From assembly GCA_964369445.1 (NCBI GenBank), contig CAYJFU010000001.1, forward strand, positions 28,923 through 92,922: 64,000 bases of DNA, given 5' to 3'. The DNA is from CAYJBH01 sp964369445 (GTDB lineage Bacteria; Bacillota; Clostridia; Oscillospirales; Ruminococcaceae). The position numbers and the translations under genes were made by a program. Position 1 is the stretch's first letter. Each line of letters starts with the position of its first letter. Shown piece by piece: positions 58,797 to 64,000 of the stretch. The notes under the pieces are model-generated. The model ran no database searches. It saw only the letters and a program-made list of their open reading frames with translations, and was not told the origin of the DNA.

Positions 58797-58960
58797 TAGA
58801 TAGTGTAATCACGAGTGTTCAGCCGGATAATTTTGGCGATTTTCCGCCATTCTTGGTTGTCAAAACTCACATTCCACAAAGGAGTGTATCGGTTTTCCGC
58901 CTCGCCTTGCGAAAAAATCACTCAAAATCTGCTTGTTTAAACTAGTGACGATGCTATCTA
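58797..58960. repeat. Inverted-repeat element, copy B, abutting the tube-gene stop
   Basis: Ends TAGATAGTGTAATCACGAGT / ACTAGTGACGATGCTATCTA are imperfect inverted repeats. The interior has TTTTGGCGATTTTCCGCC and CTCAAAATCTG, as in copies A and C. The minus-strand stop codon TAG of the tube gene (58958-58960) is the outermost triplet of the element. Copy B is ~50 bases longer in the middle than A and C. Confidence 0.8.
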
Positions 58961-59398
58961 GGACTCGCGGCGCATTTCTTCGAACGCAAGCTCTACGCTT
59001 TCAAATGCAATTTCACTGCTTGTGGCGTTGAAATCCGGCGCTGTGTATTTGCACGGCCATGCATTTGTCAGTGTCCAGCTGGCAAGCTCGGTGTGAGCGT
59101 CGTCCAGCAGGTAGATCTCTACCGTTCTCATTCTCTCTTCCTGTGTACCGTCGGAGATGGTGGCAACCCAGTCATAGAACTCTCTGTTTTCTGTCATGCC
59201 CCATTTGAGGGTAACGTTACCGTACTTTGTCAGACCCGGCAGTTTGCGGGGTGAGTTTGTGGGCATGTTGCCCTCACGGTACTCGATAACCTCGATGCTT
59301 GCATCAAAGCCGCTGACTTCGGAAAATGCCGCAACATCTATATTCTCGATAGTCAACCTATAATTATACTTTTTGTATGGATAAACAAAATCAGCCAT
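58958..59398 (-). CDS. Main tail tube protein (Afp1-like)
   Basis: 146 aa, standard for eCIS tubes. It has PYKKYNYRLTIENIDVAAFSEVSGFD, then VIEYREGNMPTNSPRKLPGL, TLKWGM and WTLTNAWPCKYTAPDFNATSSEIAFESVEL, the hallmark of the tube family. It polymerises into the hexameric inner tube. RBS AAAGGAAGG. It is directly downstream of the sheath gene (117 bases), as in other eCIS. Its stop codon falls within inverted-repeat copy B. Confidence 0.93.
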   Translation of the reverse strand: MADFVYPYKKYNYRLTIENIDVAAFSEVSGFDASIEVIEYREGNMPTNSPRKLPGLTKYGNVTLKWGMTENREFYDWVATISDGTQEERMRTVEIYLLDDAHTELASWTLTNAWPCKYTAPDFNATSSEIAFESVELAFEEMRRES

Positions 59399-59515
59399 TT
59401 AACAAAACCTTCCTTTCGCTCTTAATTTTAATTGTTTGTTTTTTCAGCCACCGGCAGACACGGCCTTGCCATGCCGCCGGACAGGCTACGTATTAAATTT
59501 GGGTTTATCGGAAAA

Positions 59516-61234
59516 TTAATCCTTCATAAACTGAGTAATGCGGAATATGACAAACTCAGCCGGACGGCTCGGTGCAACACCGATAACGCAGATTAAGCGA
59601 CCGTTTTGAATATCCTGCTGTGTCATTGTGTCTCTGCCGATGTTAACAAAGAACGCCTCGTCCTCTGTCGAGCCGACAAGAGCACCACCGCGGTACATGT
59701 CGCGCAGGAAGGATGCTATTGTCCTTTGGACTCTCAGCCACAGTACTTCGTCGTTCGGCTCGAAAACAGCCCAGTTGGTCTCTGCCTTGATGGTCTCTTC
59801 GAGGTAGATGAACAGACGCCTTACGTTGACGTATTTCCAAAGTGCGTTGCTGGAGCAGGTTCTGCCGCCCCAAACGCGTATGCCTTGACCCGGCAGTGCA
59901 CGGATAAGGTTGACGCCGCGCGGATTGAGGATATCCTGCTCAGCCTTGTTGTACAGGCAGGCAAGACCTATGCAGTTGTTGATAACTTCGTTAGCCGGTG
60001 CTTTGTGAACACCCCTTGTGTTATCACTGCGAGCATAGATACCGCAGATAGCGCCGGAGGGCGGTATGTTTGTGGCGCGCTTGGCGGCCATGTCGAACAC
60101 CTGTAACCACGGGTGGTACATAGCGGCGTAGTCGCTGTCGACTATCTCGCGGTGTACGAGCAGATCAGCCGGCTTTGCAAGATCGCCGGGCATATCAAGT
60201 ACCGCAAAACGGCTTGCGAGGTTTTGGCAATGTGCAACGAGTGCAAGCTGTACAGCCGGTGTTGTGATGCCGGGGATAGCCATAATACTTACGTTGCTCA
60301 GTTCCTCAAAGGATGAAAGACCTGTGCGCTTGCCCGGGCCGCCGTCTGCACCGATGAAAATGGATGCATCGTTTGTCTTGCAGTCGCCGTCGGTACCGCC
60401 GCTGAGTGTGAATGTTGCTGTTGTGGCTGCCGCGTCGCCGCAGATAGCGAGCATGGGCGGGCAGATGTCGTCAACAGCATTTACTTTGCAGCTGATTATC
60501 TCGGATTTAGACAGTTTGTTCTCGATGAACTCTGCTCTTGCCTGGTTGAATGTAAGGCCGGTGTAAACTTCGTTTGCATCGCCGCAACGAACTTCCATGT
60601 CCAGCTCACAGGATACGATAACCTTTTTCGGCAGTAGGTTTTTGTCGACGATGTCCTGCTCGAACTCGTTTTCAAAGTAGATGGTGTCACCCTGAATCTT
60701 TGCAATTTTGTTATAGGCAACCGCTACTTCTTTTTCCAGCAGTGCGACAACGTCGCCGGCTGCAAAGGAGGAAGCGTTCTTTGCAACATAGCTCTTGGTG
60801 GCTGTTGCAACGTCCTCGACCATCTCGGTTATCTGTGTTTTGGAAGCAGAGCTTGTCGCCACTGTAACCTTGATGTTGTTGCCCCACTTACCGGGGTTTT
60901 TTGCGCTGAGTGCTACCGTGCTCATTGCGGCTGTAGCTGTTTTTGCATCGGACGGTGCAACACGCATGATGTAACAACGCGAGCCGCCGTTTGCAAAGAA
61001 CTGCTCAACAGCATAAGCGAGGTAACGGTTTGCACCATAGACGTTTTCAGGTAGGTATGTACCAAACTTACGGGTAAAATCGCCAAAGCTGGATACAAAT
61101 TCCGGCGTTCCGATAACGGCACCTTTTTCTGCCATACCGATAAAGCCTGCGGTGCTGGTGCTGACACCCTCCATCGCTTTCATGCCGGACTCAAATTCCT
61201 CGACATATACACCTGGGGATAAATATTCTGCCAT
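59516..61234 (-). CDS. Contractile tail sheath protein (Afp2-4-like)
   Basis: 572 aa. N-terminal YLSPGVYVEEFESGMKAMEGVSTSTAGFIG is the universal sheath start. The C-terminal half has GICGIYARSDNTRGVHKAPANE, LNPRGVNLIRALPGQGIRVWGGRTCSS and FIYLEETIKAETNWAVFEPND, the conserved sheath fold that forms the extended/contracted mesh. An insertion domain (~115-330) is variable. A single sheath gene is present, against three in Afp. A strong AAGGAGG lies ~37 bases before the ATG with a small stem between; AAAGAAGAA is nearest the start. Confidence 0.95.
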   Translation of the reverse strand: MAEYLSPGVYVEEFESGMKAMEGVSTSTAGFIGMAEKGAVIGTPEFVSSFGDFTRKFGTYLPENVYGANRYLAYAVEQFFANGGSRCYIMRVAPSDAKTATAAMSTVALSAKNPGKWGNNIKVTVATSSASKTQITEMVEDVATATKSYVAKNASSFAAGDVVALLEKEVAVAYNKIAKIQGDTIYFENEFEQDIVDKNLLPKKVIVSCELDMEVRCGDANEVYTGLTFNQARAEFIENKLSKSEIISCKVNAVDDICPPMLAICGDAAATTATFTLSGGTDGDCKTNDASIFIGADGGPGKRTGLSSFEELSNVSIMAIPGITTPAVQLALVAHCQNLASRFAVLDMPGDLAKPADLLVHREIVDSDYAAMYHPWLQVFDMAAKRATNIPPSGAICGIYARSDNTRGVHKAPANEVINNCIGLACLYNKAEQDILNPRGVNLIRALPGQGIRVWGGRTCSSNALWKYVNVRRLFIYLEETIKAETNWAVFEPNDEVLWLRVQRTIASFLRDMYRGGALVGSTEDEAFFVNIGRDTMTQQDIQNGRLICVIGVAPSRPAEFVIFRITQFMKD

Positions 61235-61299
61235 TTCTTCTTTGGATCGAGTAAAACTCGACCACTCCTCCTTCTCTAAATTTTAATGAATGTTTTTTG

Positions 61300-61408
61300 T
61301 ATAGCATACTCACGAGTGTTCTGCCGTTCGATTTTGGCGATTTTTCGCCTTGCCTGACGAAATAATCACTTGAAATCTGTTCGTTTCAACTCATGATGAC
61401 ACTATCAA
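61300..61408. repeat. Inverted-repeat element, copy C, abutting the DUF4280 stop
   Basis: Starts TATAGCATACTCACGAGTG and ends CATGATGACACTATCA. Interior words GATTTTGGCGATTTTTCGCC and TGAAATCTGTTCGTTTCAACTC match copies A and B. The minus-strand stop TGA of the DUF4280 gene (61405-61407) is at its end. It separates the PAAR-like gene from the sheath gene. Confidence 0.8.
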
Positions 61409-61770
61409 CTGCAAAGTGTTTTTGTTTGACCCGGATTTATAACCTGGATAACACCGGCAAATGAGCACATAAGCTTGCATGTATTGTCTATTGCCGGCAT
61501 GCCACCGATAAGAACTTTGGGCTTACCCGGTAACCACGGGGCTGCCGTGACCGGTACACAAGGAACTGGGATTATTCCACCGAGCGTAGCCGGATTCGCC
61601 GGAGATTTACATATACCGAAAGGCATTATGTTTACAAGCGGTATGTTATCCATGATATTCGCCGCGGGCATGGTCGTTAAGACCTTGGATTTTGGTAGCA
61701 CCATCATCGGTGACGGAGCTACGCCAAAACTGCACATCAGTTGGGCGCCGTTGCACACGAACAACCCCAT
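61405..61770 (-). CDS. DUF4280 PAAR-like protein
   Basis: 121 aa. A PAAR-like tip protein, rich in Gly/Pro/Met and with regularly placed cysteines (FVCNGAQLMCSFG, PFGICKSP, IPVPCVPVT, DNTCKLMCSFAG). The family caps the spike of injection systems or carries effectors. The LMCSFG/LMCSFA pairs and GKPKVLIGGMPAI are DUF4280 hallmarks. RBS AAGGAGGTGA. No C-terminal toxin extension is present. Confidence 0.9.
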   Translation of the reverse strand: MGLFVCNGAQLMCSFGVAPSPMMVLPKSKVLTTMPAANIMDNIPLVNIMPFGICKSPANPATLGGIIPVPCVPVTAAPWLPGKPKVLIGGMPAIDNTCKLMCSFAGVIQVINPGQTKTLCS

Positions 61771-61796
61771 TTCGTCATGTCACCTCCTTTGTTGTG

Positions 61797-62492
61797 TCAA
61801 AACTCATGATAACACCCCCATTCACTCACCTCGACTTTCAAAACAGTTGTCTTACCGGTTGAATCTTTTGTTGTGTCATTTACAGGTATTGCAAATTTTC
61901 CGTTTATATCACTTATATCAGAAAAGACACGCTGCAGCTTTTGCCCTTTCTGTTGTGATTGAATGTCGTCGCCGGAGATAACATAACCTCCTGCGTCGTC
62001 CTGTTTTAATATGTAAAACAGGCTTTTGTTACCCTCCTCGCCGAGGGTGTAGCAGTTGCCCACAAGGTTTTCGTTGCTGTAACCGCTGAGATACATAACC
62101 GACTTGCCATCTTGTTGCTGTATGCCCGAAAATGTAAAGCCGCTGACCTCGTGTGACAGTGTTGCGACAAGTGCTTCTGCCTGTGACTCGCCGGTTATCC
62201 ACTTGCAGTCACCAAACACCGCACCGACCTTTCTGTAAAGCCTAACTGTGATAACCGGTGCCGATACTTCATTTAAAAGCTTGCTCGGAAGTATTCGGGT
62301 TTTGTAGTGGGTTGTCTCTATTGTTAAGTCTGCGCGTTTTTCGCAGTCAACAAAGACATAAAATCCCTCCGGTTTTCTTACAGGCTTTACCATGCCGTTT
62401 TTTATGTAAAAGCCCTGTACCGCACCGCTGATATTTTTACCTGTAAAGTCATCTACAAGCCGCAGTACAAAGCTTACTTCTGCTCTTACCAT
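61797..62492 (-). CDS. eCIS-associated protein with carboxypeptidase-regulatory-like domains
   Basis: 231 aa. The N-terminal ~100 residues look like a beta-sandwich of the carboxypeptidase-regulatory type (FVLRLVDDFTGKNISGAVQGFYI, LTIETTHYKTRIL). The C-terminal part ends in another similar segment (ISDINGKFAIPVND). Proteins of this kind accompany DUF4255 genes in eCIS clusters; function unknown. ATG 62492 is chosen for AAAGGGGGTGG 5-6 bases upstream (the frame opens at 62501). It lies between the DUF4255 and DUF4280 genes. Confidence 0.7.
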   Translation of the reverse strand: MVRAEVSFVLRLVDDFTGKNISGAVQGFYIKNGMVKPVRKPEGFYVFVDCEKRADLTIETTHYKTRILPSKLLNEVSAPVITVRLYRKVGAVFGDCKWITGESQAEALVATLSHEVSGFTFSGIQQQDGKSVMYLSGYSNENLVGNCYTLGEEGNKSLFYILKQDDAGGYVISGDDIQSQQKGQKLQRVFSDISDINGKFAIPVNDTTKDSTGKTTVLKVEVSEWGCYHEF

Positions 62493-62528
62493 TAAAACCA
62501 CCCCCTTTGTGATGTTGGCACTTATGCG

Positions 62529-63110
62529 CTAATCTTCAGCTATTCTCTCGGTGTTAAACTCAAGAGACTTGACCCTGACAAACTCGCTTGTCTTGCGAGA
62601 CGACAGCATAACAGGTGATATCTGAAAAAATATACCGACCTGATAGGGTAACGAAAGTGATGACCAAATCTTACTTTTATCGTCAAACGTGAGGTTTAAA
62701 AGCGTTATCGCCGCGTTGGCGGTGTCGTTGGTGCGATAGGGGTGCGCCAGTGAAACGTCGATAAACGGATTGTCCATCAGCGCCTGCAACGAGCGACCGA
62801 GTATCCTCTGCTCCGTCTCAGCACCTATAGTCATCTGCGCCTTGCTGTTTAAAAACAGCATGTAGCAAAGTGACAGCGGCCTGTCGGGGTTTTGCTTTGT
62901 GTTGCCGTTTCGTGTCTGCACCGACGAGCGAAACTCCCCAAGGTCTTTTATGTCGTAAAGGAATATGCCCAGTTGAAAGTCGCTGTTTTTATCGGTGGGC
63001 GGCGTCAGCAGTACCGCTTCCGGCACCTGCACCGGTTCGGGACAGACGTTGTCCCTGAGCATTTTCAGTACCGCGTTGCTCACATCGGCAATGATTGAAA
63101 ACTCTGCCAA
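62529..63110 (-). CDS. DUF4255 tail-terminator-like protein (Afp16/Pvc16 type)
   Basis: 193 aa. Afp16 caps the distal end of tube and sheath and fixes particle length. Family pattern seen: IIADVSNAVLKMLRDNV, then VLLTPPTDKNSDFQLGIFLYDI, RPLSLCYMLFLNS and EQRILGRSLQALMDNPFI. TTG start with AAGGAGG 5 bases upstream. It is shorter than Afp16 (about 295) but typical for DUF4255 members. Confidence 0.88.
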   Translation of the reverse strand: MAEFSIIADVSNAVLKMLRDNVCPEPVQVPEAVLLTPPTDKNSDFQLGIFLYDIKDLGEFRSSVQTRNGNTKQNPDRPLSLCYMLFLNSKAQMTIGAETEQRILGRSLQALMDNPFIDVSLAHPYRTNDTANAAITLLNLTFDDKSKIWSSLSLPYQVGIFFQISPVMLSSRKTSEFVRVKSLEFNTERIAED

Positions 63111-63120
63111 TTTTTCCTCC

Positions 63121-64000
63121 TTATCTCTCTACCGAGAAGTATTGCATCGTCGTGCGGTCGTCTGTCTGGTAGTTGTATCGGTATGTCAAACCGTCCTCGT
63201 ACCGCGCAAGCTTTACTATCTTTGAGGCGAAGTCGATAGCGTCGACGCCAATGACGTTTGTGCTGTACTTATCCAGCTGAAACACGACATTTGAAAACAG
63301 TGTCGGTGAGGACAAACGCAGGTAGTCTATTGCCACACAGTCGTCCATTGTCGTTGCGCTGTCCTCCTCGTAGAGGGCTGTGCCGTAGCTTGATATGTCC
63401 GGCATACTGCCGCTTATAACGGTGACGCGTTTTGCTTGAATCTTTGTCTTATCAAGCTCACTTTCCGGTTGCCAAACACCGGTGTCCACCTCAAAGTACA
63501 GTGACGACTGTGTTTCAAGGTCCTCGGTGTCGTCCTGCCCCGTGCTACCCGAAGGGCCTACAACGGTGGTCGGCGGTGTCGTGGTTGTCGAGCTGCTGCT
63601 CGCACTCTGTGAACTTTCTGACTGTGTCGATTGCGAGCTACCTGTGCTCTGTGACGAACTTGAGCTCTGTGAGGCGCTTGCCGCGCTGTTGCTTGCAGCC
63701 TCTTCTTCCGTCGTGCCATCGGCATAGTACCATTCACCTGTCAACAGCTGTAGGCTGTTAGTGCCTACGTCGTAGTTGATAAGCGGTGCAAGCTCTTCGG
63801 ATTTTATCTTGGTGCCATCATTTAAAAACCAAAGTTGACTGTTGCTCTGTTGCTCTGTTTGTGTAGTCGGCATGTCAAACTGCACTCTGGTGTCCATCGT
63901 TATGAGTATACCTGCCTGTTCGTAGGCGAAAAGGCTTGCCGTGTCGGTGTAGTAGATGACGGGGGTCTCCTCAAACGCCGCGTCTATCTGCTCGAGGTTT
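63121..64000 (-). CDS. Ser-rich eCIS-associated protein, N-terminus outside window
   Basis: At least 293 residues; the frame is open through base 64000, so the methionine at 63897 is probably internal. Visible order is a beta-rich part (TPVIYYTDTASLFAYEQAG and WFLNDGTKIKSEELAPLINY), a Ser/Gln/Thr linker of ~60 residues, an acidic patch (GQDDTEDLE), and a C-terminal domain (ISSYGTALYEEDSATTMDDC to the end). I do not recognise the family. The low-complexity linker between two folded parts suggests an extended fibre or modular surface protein. Confidence 0.6.
   Translation of the reverse strand, partial: NLEQIDAAFEETPVIYYTDTASLFAYEQAGILITMDTRVQFDMPTTQTEQQSNSQLWFLNDGTKIKSEELAPLINYDVGTNSLQLLTGEWYYADGTTEEEAASNSAASASQSSSSSQSTGSSQSTQSESSQSASSSSTTTTPPTTVVGPSGSTGQDDTEDLETQSSLYFEVDTGVWQPESELDKTKIQAKRVTVISGSMPDISSYGTALYEEDSATTMDDCVAIDYLRLSSPTLFSNVVFQLDKYSTNVIGVDAIDFASKIVKLARYEDGLTYRYNYQTDDRTTMQYFSVER

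Noticed and set aside
63540..63700. Repetitive CTGTG/GAGCT-like stretch suggesting a CRISPR or satellite
   Set aside because: It encodes the Ser/Gln linker of a protein; there are no regular repeat-spacer units anywhere in the window.
46173..64000. Interpretation as an ordinary prophage
   Set aside because: No capsid, portal, terminase, integrase, replication or lysis genes in 18 kb, while eCIS-specific DUF4255, DUF4280 and Afp7-like proteins are present.

Overview
The window looks like a chromosome segment of an endospore-forming, anaerobic Firmicute, most likely a Clostridia/Oscillospiraceae-type gut bacterium. Evidence is spoIIP, a gerW/ytfJ homologue, the darA-holB-ricT cluster, scpAB next to a site-2 protease, a three-part biotin carboxylase system, and Agr-like LytTR/GHKL signalling. 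ATA isoleucine codons and TTG starts are common. A 10-N gap at 53921-53930 shows a scaffolded draft. Three genes are interrupted by single-base frameshifts, each repaired by one extra base in a homopolymer, so these may be assembly errors.

Region 1 (1-15 kb) is mostly housekeeping: the end of a formate/nitrite transporter, cardiolipin synthase, a lipoprotein, threonine aldolase, darA-holB-ricT, deoD, an aquaporin, an orphan hisH-hisF-like pair joined to trmFO, thiamine pyrophosphokinase, spoIIP and an HD-domain protein. Its intergenic spaces are full of palindromic repeats.

Region 2 (15-28 kb) is a carbohydrate-catabolism island. FGGY kinase, DeoR regulator, class II aldolase and PfkB kinase lie on the minus strand. 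Divergently on the plus strand are a TIM-barrel isomerase, a zinc dehydrogenase, an ABC importer (binding protein and two permeases, no ATPase), a double cupin and an Old Yellow Enzyme-type reductase. The likely route is oxidation, isomerisation, phosphorylation and retro-aldol cleavage of an unidentified sugar or polyol.

Region 3 (28-39 kb) holds small HTH genes, a conserved block (M50 protease, scpA, scpB, DUF2953, gerW, pseudouridine synthase), a carboxyltransferase/biotin carrier/OadA-like set resembling three-subunit transcarboxylase, and gnd.

Region 4 (38.7-45.9 kb, minus strand) reads as one five-gene operon: two tandem dynamin-like GTPases, a LytTR response regulator, a multi-TM GHKL histidine kinase and an AEC-family transporter.

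Region 5 (46.2-64 kb, minus strand, continuing past the window end) is an extracellular contractile injection system (eCIS). It encodes a DUF4255 terminator-like protein, DUF4280 PAAR-like protein, sheath, two tube proteins, a tail-assembly protein, a DUF6760-like small protein, an Afp7-like LysM protein, gpD- and gpV-like spike parts, gp25, two baseplate-J-type proteins and a tail-protein-I-like wedge. It also has lineage-specific proteins, including a 686-aa cysteine-free protein. No AAA+ ATPase, classic tape measure or toxin is seen here. Long inverted-repeat elements flank the sheath-tube genes.
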